Below the pieces are notes generated by a model, which searched no databases, was not told the origin of the DNA, and worked only from the letters and a program-made list of their open reading frames with translations. A stretch of DNA of 64,000 bases from Rhizobium sp. FKY42 (lineage in GTDB: Bacteria; Pseudomonadota; Alphaproteobacteria; Rhizobiales; Rhizobiaceae). Of the stretch, positions 25,730 through 34,396 are shown piece after piece. The stretch's first letter is position 1; every line of letters starts with the position of its first letter. Made by a program: the position numbers and the translations under genes. The stretch lies in the NCBI RefSeq assembly GCF_005222835.1, contig NZ_STGA01000073.1, positions 62,001 through 126,000 on the forward strand, written 5' to 3'.

Positions 25730-26773
25730 CTACCGCGACGGGCCTTCCCGTTCAGCGGAAGCTGCCCAGAGATTAATATCCGCATCCTTGGCGAAGACTT
25801 CGATTTCCTTCAGCTCCGCCTCGGTAAAATCAGCTTTTTCCAGCGCATTTACGCAATCTTCCACCTGCTCCGGTCGGCTGGCACCGATGAGCGCGGATGT
25901 TACCCTGCCCCCACGCAGCACCCATGCAATCGCCATCTGCGCCAGCGTCTGGCCGCGCTTTTCGGCAATGGCGTTCAATCCGCGCAGGTTGTCGATGTTG
26001 CGCTCATTGAGGAAGGCAGGGCGCAGAGACTTGCCCTGAGCGGCGCGGCTGTCTTCTGGAATGCCGCCGAGATATTTCGAGGTCAGCATGCCCTGCGCCA
26101 GCGGTGAGAAGACGATAGAACCTATGCCCAGATCGTCGAGCGTATCCAGCAGTCCGTCCTCTTCCACCCAGCGGTTGATGATGGAATAGCTCGGCTGATG
26201 AATGAGGCAAGGCGTGCCGAGATCCTTGAGGATTGCCGCCGCTTCCCGCGTGCGCTTGGAATTGTAGGACGAAATTCCAACGTAAAGCGCACGGCCAGAG
26301 CGAACGATATGATCCAGAGCGCCGCAGGTTTCCTCCAGCGGCGTATCCGGGTCGAAGCGATGCGAGTAGAAAATATCGACATAATCGAGACCCATGCGCT
26401 TCAGCGACCGGTCGCAGGAGGCGATGAGATATTTACGGCTGCCCCACTCGCCATAGGGCCCCGGCCACATGTTGTAGCCAGCCTTGGACGAGATGATGAG
26501 TTCATCGCGGTAGCCCGCAAAATCCGTGCGCAGGATCTCGCCAAAGGCGGTCTCGGCGCTACCGGGCAGAGGACCATAATTATTGGCGAGATCGAAATGC
26601 GTGATGCCGAGATCAAACGCCTTGCGGCAGATATCCCGCTTGCGTTGATGGGGCGTATCGTCTCCGAAATTATGCCAGAGACCAAGCGAAAGCGCCGGAA
26701 GCTTGAGGCCCGATCGGCCACAGCGATTGTACTTCATACGGGAATAGCGATCTTCAGCCGGTTGCCAGGCCAT
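25730..26773 (-). CDS. Aldo/keto reductase (YghZ/L-glyceraldehyde 3-phosphate reductase type)
   Basis: A 347-residue NADPH-dependent reductase starting at 26773, preceded by GGAGG; an upstream in-frame extension to 26968 lacks support. The catalytic tetrad is visible: Asp in FDLANNYG (near residue 61), Tyr in the same segment, Lys in ISSKAGYNMWPGPYG, and His in IFYSHRFDPDTPLEET. The segments YDGRCGRSGLKLP-like opening, WNTRxx-free YGISSYN and FSPLAQGMLTSKYL match the YghZ group. This group acts on small aldehydes such as methylglyoxal. It lies upstream of nothing obvious and is followed on the same strand by the terminator. Confidence 0.88.
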   Translation of the reverse strand: MAWQPAEDRYSRMKYNRCGRSGLKLPALSLGLWHNFGDDTPHQRKRDICRKAFDLGITHFDLANNYGPLPGSAETAFGEILRTDFAGYRDELIISSKAGYNMWPGPYGEWGSRKYLIASCDRSLKRMGLDYVDIFYSHRFDPDTPLEETCGALDHIVRSGRALYVGISSYNSKRTREAAAILKDLGTPCLIHQPSYSIINRWVEEDGLLDTLDDLGIGSIVFSPLAQGMLTSKYLGGIPEDSRAAQGKSLRPAFLNERNIDNLRGLNAIAEKRGQTLAQMAIAWVLRGGRVTSALIGASRPEQVEDCVNALEKADFTEAELKEIEVFAKDADINLWAASAEREGPSR

Positions 26774-26843
26774 GGTGTTTCCTCCGAATTGCGGTTGGAA
26801 TTGCCCGTGAAAGGCAGTTGGCGTTAACGCCAGAAAGGAAAAA

Positions 26844-26872
26844 GGCAGGGCGCATCCTCTCCGCACCCTGCC
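26844..26872 (-). terminator. Terminator of gnd
   Basis: Read on the minus strand, GGCAGGGTGC/GCGCCCTGCC forms a 10-bp stem with one G-U pair and is followed by TTTTTCC, a canonical factor-independent terminator 10 nt after the gnd stop. Confidence 0.85.
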
Positions 26873-26882
26873 GTTCGTAAGC

Positions 26883-28313
26883 TCAGGAGTTAAGGCCGCT
26901 GCCCCAAGGGCCGTGATGCTTGTCCACGCCGTCGACACGGTCGAAGCCGTGGGCGCCGAAGAAATCACGCTGCGCCTGAATGAGGTTTGCCGTGCCGCGA
27001 CCGCGACGGTAGCTATCGAAATAGGCGAGAGCCGAAGACAACGCCGGAACCGGAAGGCCGGACATTACCGCTGTCGAAACGACGCGGCGAAGAGCACCAT
27101 CGGTTTCCTGCACCAGCTTGGAGAAGGCAGGTGTTACGATGAGATTTGCCGTGTCCGGATCCTTCGTGAAGGCGGAGGTGATTTCATCGAGGAACTGCGA
27201 GCGAATAATGCAGCCCGCGCGCCAGATGCGGGCAATGGTTGGCATCGGCAGGTTCCAGCCATATTCCTTGGAGGCTGCTGCCATCACCGCGAAGCCCTGC
27301 GCATAGGCACCGATTTTGGCGGCCAGCAAAGCGTTTTCAAGATCATCCAGGAACGAAAGACCATCCGTGCCTGGCATTGGAACGGTCTGCGGCAGACCCA
27401 GGATCTTTTCCGCTGCTTCACGCTCAGCCTTCTGGCTGGAAAGAATACGGCCAGCGACGGCAGCCTCGATGCCCGTTGCCGCAACGCCCAGATTTTGCGC
27501 CTCGATCACGGACCACTTGCCCGTGCCCTTCTGGCCCGCCGCATCGAGGATCATATCGACCATCGGCTTGCCCGTAACCGGATCACTCGCGGCCAGAACC
27601 TTTTCTGTGATCTCGATCAGATAGGAGTTCAGGCGGCCTTCATTCCAGCGTCCAAAGACCTGACCGATTTCGCTGGCAGAAAGCTTCAGGCCATCACGCA
27701 GGATACCGTAGATTTCGGCAATCATCTGCATGTCGGCATATTCGATACCGTTATGGATCGTTTTGACGAAATGCCCTGCCCCGTCATTGCCAAGCCATGC
27801 CACGCATGGATCGCCGTTGAACTTGGCGGAGATGGAGGTCAGCACCTTTTCAACGCGCTTCCAGCTTTCTTCGGTGCCGCCCACCATAATGGAAGGACCG
27901 TGGCGGGCACCCTCTTCACCACCGGAAACGCCCATGCCGATGAAGGTGAGCGGGCTATCCTTTAGCGAATCGAAGCGGCGAATCGTATCCCGGAAATTGG
28001 CATTGCCAGCGTCAATCATGATGTCGCCGGCATCAAGATAGGGCTTCAGAAGCTCCATCTGCTGGTCAACCGGCTCGCCAGCCTTGATCATGATGATGAT
28101 CGGGCGCGGCGGGCGGATGGCAGCAACGAATTCTTCCAATGTCTCGCAAGGAATGATCTGCCCCTGCAGGGCGCCGGCCTCGGCAAAGAACTTCTTCGTG
28201 GCTTCTGGCGACCGGTTGAAAACGGCAATTTTGTTGCCCTTCTCTGCGATGTTCAAAGCCAGGTTTGAACCCATGACGCCAAGACCAATGAGGCCGATTT
28301 CTGCCTGTTCCAC
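26883..28313 (-). CDS. gnd: 6-phosphogluconate dehydrogenase, decarboxylating
   Basis: The enzyme oxidises and decarboxylates 6-phosphogluconate to ribulose 5-phosphate in the oxidative pentose phosphate pathway. A GTG start at 28313 with GGAGGT upstream gives 476 residues, the normal length; the ATG-initiated frame from 28352 adds 13 residues before the fold. Features include the Rossmann motif IGLIGLGVMGSNLALNI, the FNRSPE NADP-binding loop, GVSGGEEGARHGPSIM, the catalytic Lys in GHFVKTIHNGIEYADM, and the C-terminal LIQAQRDFFGAHGFDRVD. It stands as a single gene. Confidence 0.96.
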   Translation of the reverse strand: MEQAEIGLIGLGVMGSNLALNIAEKGNKIAVFNRSPEATKKFFAEAGALQGQIIPCETLEEFVAAIRPPRPIIIMIKAGEPVDQQMELLKPYLDAGDIMIDAGNANFRDTIRRFDSLKDSPLTFIGMGVSGGEEGARHGPSIMVGGTEESWKRVEKVLTSISAKFNGDPCVAWLGNDGAGHFVKTIHNGIEYADMQMIAEIYGILRDGLKLSASEIGQVFGRWNEGRLNSYLIEITEKVLAASDPVTGKPMVDMILDAAGQKGTGKWSVIEAQNLGVAATGIEAAVAGRILSSQKAEREAAEKILGLPQTVPMPGTDGLSFLDDLENALLAAKIGAYAQGFAVMAAASKEYGWNLPMPTIARIWRAGCIIRSQFLDEITSAFTKDPDTANLIVTPAFSKLVQETDGALRRVVSTAVMSGLPVPALSSALAYFDSYRRGRGTANLIQAQRDFFGAHGFDRVDGVDKHHGPWGSGLNS

Positions 28314-28507
28314 GGACGTACCTCCATAAAGATTGGATGGTTGTTGTGGCACTCAGTTAGGGTCTCGGCAAGGCAAAAGCCATGGCAAATCGATTAAATT
28401 TTCAGATGCGAATAGACCAGTTTAAAATCGTCTTTGGTGATGCAGCCGCCCTCTTGCCTTCATAAGTGGCGGCTACATAAATCATCCCAGAGGAAGGAGA
28501 GTTCACC

Positions 28508-28921
28508 ATGCCGGTGCTGGAAACGAAGGTTGTCAACGCATCCATTCAGCGGGACTGGAGGCAGGTCTATGCCTTTGCATCACAGCCGGAGAAGATGGCG
28601 CAATGGGCTTCCGGTCTGGGAAATGGTCTCGAAGATGCTGGTGATCATTGGCTGGTCGATGGTGGGCCGCTGGGCAAGGTGAAGGTGCGCTTTTCGCCTC
28701 AGAACGATCATGGAATCGTTGACCACTGGGTGGAGATGCCTTCCGGCATGACCGTCTACAATGCCTTCCGCATCGTAAAGAACGGCGACGGGGCCGAAGC
28801 TCTCTTTCTCGTGACACGACTTCCCGGCATGTCGGAAGAACAGTTCGAACAGGATGCCCGCCACGTTGCGACGGATCTCGACAATCTGAAGCGGATCATG
28901 GAATCAGAGATCAGCGTTTGA
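28508..28921 (+). CDS. SRPBCC (START/Bet v 1-like) family protein
   Basis: A 137-residue protein whose helix-grip pattern (VVNASIQRDWRQVYAFASQPEKMAQWASGLG, then VKVRFSPQNDHGIVDHWVEMPSG, ending with a long C-terminal helix EEQFEQDARHVATDLDNLKRIME) fits SRPBCC ligand-binding proteins. The ligand is unknown. A good GGAGGAAGGAG-like site precedes the ATG by about 10 nt. Its 3' end overlaps the convergent lpxXL stop by 11 nt. Confidence 0.82.
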   Translation: MPVLETKVVNASIQRDWRQVYAFASQPEKMAQWASGLGNGLEDAGDHWLVDGGPLGKVKVRFSPQNDHGIVDHWVEMPSGMTVYNAFRIVKNGDGAEALFLVTRLPGMSEEQFEQDARHVATDLDNLKRIMESEISV

Positions 28922-29846
28922 TGCTGTGCTTGATGTTCCAGCGATCATGATACCAAAGCCACTGTTCGGGATGCTGGCGAACCCAGCTTTCCACCTTGTC
29001 GTTCAGCAACTGGCCGGTGGCCTGTACATCAATTGCACCTGTTGACGTGCGCGGAATGTCGATCCGCGGCTCGATTTCCAGACGGTAGCGATTGTTCGGC
29101 AGACGGATGCAGCGGGCGGGATAAACCTCGCAATCGAACTGGCGAACGAGCTTCGCCAACAGCGGATTGGTCTGGACCGGATTACCGAAGAAGTTCGTCA
29201 TCAGCCCCTTCTGGAACTTCTGATCGACCAGAACACCAATGCCCTTGCCCGCTTCAAGCTGACGCGCCAGGGCGAAAGACGAACCGGCATGCGACGGCAC
29301 GAGCTTGCCCATGCGTGCGGAGCGGAAGTTAAACACTTTCTCCGCAATATAGGGATTGTTCGGCGGACGGAACATGACCGTGACGTTCAGCCCGAAGGCC
29401 GAGCCCGCGACCGGCAGCAGTTCGAAATTGCCGGTATGTGCCGTAAAAACGATGAAGGGACGCGGATTGTCGCGCAGATCAAGGAAGATCGGGATGCCTG
29501 AGACTTCGATGCGTCCAGCCGTCTTTGCCTCGGGATCGAAGTCGAACAGGCGATCGAGAAACACATATTCAGCGGCCAAGCGCCCCATATGCCCCCAGCT
29601 CGCCAGCGCGATATCAAGACGCTCTTCCTCGGTTTTCTCCGGGAATGCATTGGCGAGGTTCACCAGCATGAGCTTGTGCCGACCGGTAATCGGACCAATC
29701 TTGCGAACAAGCCAATCGGCAAAGCGAATGGCCGGGTCCGCAGGCAGAAGCTTCAACAGATTGAGAAAGCCGAACGTGATCTGCGCCAGAAACCACTGAC
29801 GAAACTTGCGCGCGGCCAGCACAATCCGGGTGATGAACATCTTCAC
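28911..29846 (-). CDS. lpxXL: Lipid A very-long-chain acyltransferase LpxXL
   Basis: A 311-residue LpxL/HtrB-type inner-membrane acyltransferase with a hydrophobic N-terminal anchor (ITFGFLNLLKLLPADPA), the catalytic HX4E motif (TAHTGNFELL, near residue 137), FRPPNNPYI and GVLVDQKFQKG. In Rhizobium the last gene of the acpXL cluster transfers the very long (C28-type) hydroxy fatty acid from AcpXL to lipid A; position and neighbours here match, which separates it from a general laurate transferase. Its start lies 4 nt after the dehydrogenase stop. Confidence 0.93.
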   Translation of the reverse strand: MKMFITRIVLAARKFRQWFLAQITFGFLNLLKLLPADPAIRFADWLVRKIGPITGRHKLMLVNLANAFPEKTEEERLDIALASWGHMGRLAAEYVFLDRLFDFDPEAKTAGRIEVSGIPIFLDLRDNPRPFIVFTAHTGNFELLPVAGSAFGLNVTVMFRPPNNPYIAEKVFNFRSARMGKLVPSHAGSSFALARQLEAGKGIGVLVDQKFQKGLMTNFFGNPVQTNPLLAKLVRQFDCEVYPARCIRLPNNRYRLEIEPRIDIPRTSTGAIDVQATGQLLNDKVESWVRQHPEQWLWYHDRWNIKHSIKR

Positions 29847-29850
29847 CGGA

Positions 29851-30879
29851 TCAGTCCATCCTCAGAACGATTTTGCCGAAGATCTGGCGGCCTTCCATGC
29901 GTTCCAGTGCTTTGTCGATCTCGTCGAAGGTCACTTCAGTATCGATCACCGGATGCACGATACCGCGCGCCATCTTCTGCATGGCATTCGCCATGTTTTC
30001 CATGCGGCAACCGAAGGAGCCGAGCAGCTTCAACTGCTGCTGGAACAGCATCATGAGGTTGATGTCTGTCGAGACGCCCGAGGTCGAACCACAGGTCACG
30101 AGACGACCGCCGCGCTTCAGGCACAGCATGGAACCGGCCCAGGTATCCTTGCCCACATGCTCGAACACCACATCGACGCCCTTCTTCTTGGTGAGCTTGC
30201 GCACCACACCTTCGAAGCGATCCGTGCGGTAGTTGATGACGTGATCCGCACCGAGCGCCTTGGCCTTCTCGATCTTGTCGTCAGAGCCGACAGTGGTGAT
30301 GACCGTGCAGCCCATTTTCTTCGCGAGCTGAATGGCGGCACTGCCGATACCAGACCCACCGGCGTGAACAAGAATGGTTTCACCGGGCTCCAGCTTGGCA
30401 TTGTCGAACAGCATATGTTCAACGGTTCCGAACGTCACGGGCGCCAGCGCTGCAGCAACAGCATCAACACCCGGAGGCGCAGGTACGAGCTGGCGAGCCG
30501 GAATGTTGATCTTCTCTTGGGCGAAGCCATCCAGATGGAAACCGTGAACGCCCTGAACATGCTCGCAAAGATTATCGCGGCCTTCGCGACATGGCTTGCA
30601 GAGCCCGCAGGTGCGCGCACCATAAACCGAAACCAGCTGGCCAGGCAGCACGTTGGAGACGCCCGGACCGATGGCCTCGACCACGCCAGAGGCTTCCGCG
30701 CCGATGGTCAGCGGCATCTTACGCTTGGCAAAGGCCATGCCGCGCCAGCCCCATACGTCGATGTGATTCAGCGCGACGGCCTTTACCCGAAGTGTCACCT
30801 CGCCCGGTGCCGGAGCTTCCGGTTCGGGAATATCGGTGGCTTCAAGACGGCGATCATCGATCAGTTGCAAAGCGCGCAT
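29851..30879 (-). CDS. Zinc-containing alcohol dehydrogenase-like protein of the acpXL cluster
   Basis: A 342-residue medium-chain dehydrogenase/reductase. GAEASGVVEAIGPGV, the four-Cys structural-zinc cluster CGLCKPCREGRDNLC (near residue 95), the Rossmann motif VHAGGSGIGSAAIQLAKKMG and GGRLVTCGSTSG are all visible. In rhizobia this gene (adh2XL) sits between fabF1XL and lpxXL and is taken to act in very-long-chain acyl synthesis, perhaps as an enoyl reductase, although its reaction is not certain. Spacing to fabF1XL is 65 nt and to lpxXL 4 nt. Confidence 0.9.
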   Translation of the reverse strand: MRALQLIDDRRLEATDIPEPEAPAPGEVTLRVKAVALNHIDVWGWRGMAFAKRKMPLTIGAEASGVVEAIGPGVSNVLPGQLVSVYGARTCGLCKPCREGRDNLCEHVQGVHGFHLDGFAQEKINIPARQLVPAPPGVDAVAAALAPVTFGTVEHMLFDNAKLEPGETILVHAGGSGIGSAAIQLAKKMGCTVITTVGSDDKIEKAKALGADHVINYRTDRFEGVVRKLTKKKGVDVVFEHVGKDTWAGSMLCLKRGGRLVTCGSTSGVSTDINLMMLFQQQLKLLGSFGCRMENMANAMQKMARGIVHPVIDTEVTFDEIDKALERMEGRQIFGKIVLRMD

Positions 30880-30944
30880 GAGTGCTTCCTTCGCCAGAAG
30901 GCGTCAAAAAGATTAGGGCAAAATAGCCAGAGTTGAACCGGCTT

Positions 30945-32237
30945 TTAGGCTGGCTCCGCCGTCATGACAAGACTTGCATTCTGGCCACCGAATCCGAACG
31001 AATTGGAGAGCACAGCAGAAACCTGCTGATCGCGCTTCGTGTTCGGCACCACATCCAGCACAATCGCCGGGTCAGGATTGACGTGGTTGATGGTCGGCGG
31101 CAGCGTTCCCGTCAGCATGGTCTGGATCGAGAACACGGCTTCCACTGCACCGGCTGCCGTCAGCGTATGGCCGATCATCGACTTGTTGGACGAGCACGGA
31201 ATGCCATCCTTCAGGCGATCACCGAACACGGCCAGCATCGCGCCATATTCCATCTTGTCGTTTTCCGGCGTCGACGTACCGTGCGCATTGATATAGCCAA
31301 TGCCGCTTTCATCCATGCCCGCATCTTCCAGCGCCGCGCGGATTGTCGCAATAGCAGGGCCGCCATCCGGCGAGGAGCGCGTGCGGTGGAAATGATCGGC
31401 CTTTTCGCCACAGCCCTTCAGGATACCAAGAACCTTCGCGCCACGTGCGACAGCTGATTCCAGCGACTCCAGCACCAGAGTTGCAGCACCTTCCGCGATG
31501 ACGAAACCATCACGATCCTTGCTGAACGGCTTGGATGCCTTTTCCGGCGGATCGTTCTGCGTGGACAAGGCAGAGAGCAGCGAAAAGCGAATGAGAGCTT
31601 CGGCGCTCACCGAACCATCGGTCGCAACCGTCAGCGCACGATCCGTGCGGCCCTGACGAATGGCTTCGACGCCGAGCTGGATAGCTGTTGCGCCCGAGGC
31701 GCAAGCCGTCGAAAGCGTTACCGGCAGGCCACGCGTACCGAACATATCGGACAGGCGCTCTGAGATCGAACCGAACTGCACGGCCTCCAGGAAAGCCGGA
31801 TCAGGCCGCTCGCGCATGGCAGCAAGGAAACGATCATAGGCATCGGCTTCCGCCTGCGGCGGCGGCGCACGATCGGCAAGCTCGAAACGCGCATTCCATT
31901 CCGGCTCGACGGGGGGCGCTGCCAGAAACAGCGGGCCGTTGAAATCGCCGGACAGACCGGCCTGCGCCAGGGCCTCACGCGTTGTTTCACGCGCGAAGGC
32001 GAAGGACCGCTCCACAGCGTTTTCGCGCGGGATCTGGATGAAATCCACCGTACCGCTGATGCGCGTAGAGAGCCCCTCCGTCGGGAATCGCTCGATCTTG
32101 TGGATGCCGGATTTACCGGAAGTCAGTGCCGCCCAGTTATCCTGCAGTCCCTGCCCCAACGACGTAATGACGCCCATGCCGGTGACGGCGATGATAGGAC
32201 GACCCAGGTGATCCTTGAATGCGTTCGTGCTCATCAT
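30945..32237 (-). CDS. fabF1XL: Beta-ketoacyl-ACP synthase FabF1XL
   Basis: A 430-residue condensing enzyme from an ATG at 32237 preceded by GAGG; the longer frame from 32282 overlaps the upstream gene. The catalytic triad is complete: Cys in LSTACASGATAIQLG (near residue 190), His in NAHGTSTPENDKMEYG (near 330) and His in NKSMIGHTLTAAGA (near 366). It extends acyl-AcpXL towards the C28 hydroxy chain. Only 7 nt separate it from fabF2XL, with which it probably forms a mixed pair in which this is the active half. Confidence 0.94.
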   Translation of the reverse strand: MMSTNAFKDHLGRPIIAVTGMGVITSLGQGLQDNWAALTSGKSGIHKIERFPTEGLSTRISGTVDFIQIPRENAVERSFAFARETTREALAQAGLSGDFNGPLFLAAPPVEPEWNARFELADRAPPPQAEADAYDRFLAAMRERPDPAFLEAVQFGSISERLSDMFGTRGLPVTLSTACASGATAIQLGVEAIRQGRTDRALTVATDGSVSAEALIRFSLLSALSTQNDPPEKASKPFSKDRDGFVIAEGAATLVLESLESAVARGAKVLGILKGCGEKADHFHRTRSSPDGGPAIATIRAALEDAGMDESGIGYINAHGTSTPENDKMEYGAMLAVFGDRLKDGIPCSSNKSMIGHTLTAAGAVEAVFSIQTMLTGTLPPTINHVNPDPAIVLDVVPNTKRDQQVSAVLSNSFGFGGQNASLVMTAEPA

Positions 32238-32244
32238 CGATTCC

Positions 32245-33450
32245 TCAACCGTTCGCCGAAAGGACGGCAAGTCCTTCGCCACGGATATAACCGACCGTGG
32301 TCACCACAGCCTTTGCAGCAGCGCTCTGCATCTTTGCTTCGTGATCCGGATCGAAGGCCGGAACGGTCGCCTTGCCATCCAGCGTCAGCGCCGCAAGCGC
32401 CAGACCGAGCGGGAACTGCGCTTCCATGGCATGACCGGTTACGCCACCGAAGCCACGAATGACCGCACCCTTGAAAGCGGATTCCAGAACCGACCTTTCA
32501 CGCTGGGCAAGATCGCTCATACCAGTTGAACCGGAGAAAACGACTACGTCATCGCCGAGCTTAGGCGCGAGCTGCGCCGCAAGCCGTTGCAGCCGCTTCT
32601 CGAGACGACCATCGTCTCGCGATCCGCGATCGGCTTCAATCGCATCGACAACCGCATAGATATGCGCGCCACGCGCCTCAGCATACTGGCGGGATTCCAG
32701 CACGAGGAAGGCACCAACAGAGCCCATGATCATGCCGCCGCCTTCGCTGCCGTCACGGGTCCAGAGGGGCTTCCAATCACCCGTCTGATGGGCGCGAATG
32801 CCCTCGACAAGCAGAATGATGTCCGCCCGCTCGGCCACAAAAGCACCGCCCACCAGCGAGTGGGTGGACTGGCCGGACTTGATGCGGTGGTAGGCCGTTT
32901 CGACGGCGGAAATACCAGCAGCCTCCTCACCCATGAAGGTGCGCGACGAGCCGGTTACCTTATGGACGATGGAAATATTGCCTGCGAGAAGGTTGGAGAG
33001 CTGCGCCAGAAACAGCGTCGGGCGAAGTTCGGTCGTCAGCTTCTCGTTCAGAAGACGTTCGCGGTCGTTGCGTTTCAACGCCTCGTCCACGATCAGGCTG
33101 TCCACCTTGATGTCACGCTCGCCACCGCCAGCGGCGACGATCATGTCCATGGTACCGCAGGCTTCCGCATTGTCCTTCAGACCTGCATCTTCAAGCGCAA
33201 GACCTGCTGCGAAGACGCCGAGACGCTGCCAGTTTTCCATCTGACGCTGATCGCCGCGCTTGGGGATCTGCTGCGACCAGTCGATTTCCGGCATCGGGTG
33301 AACAGGATAAGGCTTGAAGCGCTCGCTATCCACCCGAGGCGGAAGAATTTCCGCACCGGTCAAGAGGGCCACATGCGGCTCCTTGCCGACACCACGGCAG
33401 GTGACGATACCGACGCCGGTAATCACAACGTCATTGGCTGACTTGCTCAT
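32245..33450 (-). CDS. fabF2XL: FabF2XL, degenerate ketosynthase (chain-length-factor-like)
   Basis: A 401-residue protein of ketosynthase fold (DVVITGVGIVTCRGVG at the start, GSVGAFLVLESRQYAEARGA later). The active site is degenerate: the expected Cys segment reads VHKVTGSSRTFMGEEAAG without Cys, the first active His (NAHGT in FabF1XL) is replaced by VVFSGSTGMSDL, and the Lys is lost, leaving only GFGGVTGHAME with the last His. This resembles the KS-beta/chain-length factor of type II polyketide synthases. Its tight linkage to fabF1XL supports a heterodimer; that is inference. It lies 31 nt after fabZXL. Confidence 0.92.
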   Translation of the reverse strand: MSKSANDVVITGVGIVTCRGVGKEPHVALLTGAEILPPRVDSERFKPYPVHPMPEIDWSQQIPKRGDQRQMENWQRLGVFAAGLALEDAGLKDNAEACGTMDMIVAAGGGERDIKVDSLIVDEALKRNDRERLLNEKLTTELRPTLFLAQLSNLLAGNISIVHKVTGSSRTFMGEEAAGISAVETAYHRIKSGQSTHSLVGGAFVAERADIILLVEGIRAHQTGDWKPLWTRDGSEGGGMIMGSVGAFLVLESRQYAEARGAHIYAVVDAIEADRGSRDDGRLEKRLQRLAAQLAPKLGDDVVVFSGSTGMSDLAQRERSVLESAFKGAVIRGFGGVTGHAMEAQFPLGLALAALTLDGKATVPAFDPDHEAKMQSAAAKAVVTTVGYIRGEGLAVLSANG

Positions 33451-33481
33451 CTCAGGTTCAACCTTTCAGATGCGCATGCCC

Positions 33482-33952
33482 TTAATGGGCGGCAAGCGCA
33501 CTCAACAGCCCAACTTCAGCGGCGCGCTTACGCACGATGTCCGCAAGAGGCACTTCCTCGAATGGCATGGTGCGCAGCTTCAGCTGCGCATCGCAGACCT
33601 TCTTGCCAGCAGACGAAATCTTCGCCTTGGTCACGGCATAGCCAGACCCTTCATGCTCAAGAAACGCCTCGATATCCAGAATCGCTTCCGGCTCCACGAA
33701 GGTGCGCATCTTCGCACCGTCAACGGACATCAGAAACGGCATCGCGGCAAAATTGGAAGCAGCAAGAATCATGAAGCCGCTGGCCTGCGCCATGGTTTCA
33801 ATCAGAAGAACGCCGGGCACAAGCGGCATTCCGGGAAAATGCCCCTCGAATACGGGGCTCTTTGCCGGAACGACGGACCGTGCCTTCAGCATTTTGGATG
33901 ACAAATCGACCGCTTCGATGCGGTCGATCATCTGGAAATATTCAAGAAGCAT
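33482..33952 (-). CDS. fabZXL: (3R)-hydroxyacyl-ACP dehydratase, FabZ type
   Basis: A 156-residue hot-dog protein with the FabZ active-site phrase GHFPGMPLVPGVLLIETMAQASGFMIL (residues 39-65), which contains the catalytic His and the Glu expected in the helix. LEYFQMIDRIEAVDL opens the fold. In the acpXL cluster it would dehydrate the hydroxyacyl intermediates of very-long-chain elongation on AcpXL. It starts 22 nt after the acpXL stop, in the same transcript. Confidence 0.93.
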   Translation of the reverse strand: MLLEYFQMIDRIEAVDLSSKMLKARSVVPAKSPVFEGHFPGMPLVPGVLLIETMAQASGFMILAASNFAAMPFLMSVDGAKMRTFVEPEAILDIEAFLEHEGSGYAVTKAKISSAGKKVCDAQLKLRTMPFEEVPLADIVRKRAAEVGLLSALAAH

Positions 33953-33974
33953 ACGCTCCCTCAGCCAGGGCTTT

Positions 33975-34259
33975 TCAGCCCTTCGCTGCCCTCAGTTCGT
34001 CAATCTTGGCGCAGAGGTTCTTCAGCACGAAATACTCTTCCGTGGAAACCTTGCCTTCGTTGACTTCCTGCGTCCACTGCTCAAGCGGGATCTTGATGCC
34101 GAATTCCTTATCGATCGCAAAAACGATATCAAGGAAGTCGAGACTGTCGATGCCCAGATCGTCGATCGTGTGGCTCTCCGGCGTAATGGTCTCGCGGTCG
34201 ATCTCGCTGGTTTCAGCGATGATGTCAGCGACTTTATCGAATGTAGCGGTCACGCTCAT
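33975..34259 (-). CDS. acpXL: Very-long-chain acyl carrier protein AcpXL
   Basis: A 94-residue acidic carrier protein. The phosphopantetheine site is GIDSLDFLDIVFAIDKEFG (near residue 38), with the modified Ser in DSL. The opening MSVTATFDKVADIIAETSEIDRETITPESHTIDDL and the length (longer than the 78-residue AcpP) match rhizobial AcpXL. It is the first gene of the cluster and the carrier on which the 27-hydroxyoctacosanoyl chain is built before transfer to lipid A. GAGGAT lies 4 nt before the start. Confidence 0.95.
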   Translation of the reverse strand: MSVTATFDKVADIIAETSEIDRETITPESHTIDDLGIDSLDFLDIVFAIDKEFGIKIPLEQWTQEVNEGKVSTEEYFVLKNLCAKIDELRAAKG

Positions 34260-34396
34260 ATCCTCTGAATTCTGTCAGTCAGGGTTCCACATAGGGAAAT
34301 CCAACTGCAATGCCAATGGCCTGCTGAGTGCGGAGCAATATTTTGCACCGCCACTGTTGCCTAAACATCAAATTGCACGGGCAATGAGGCCGCACC

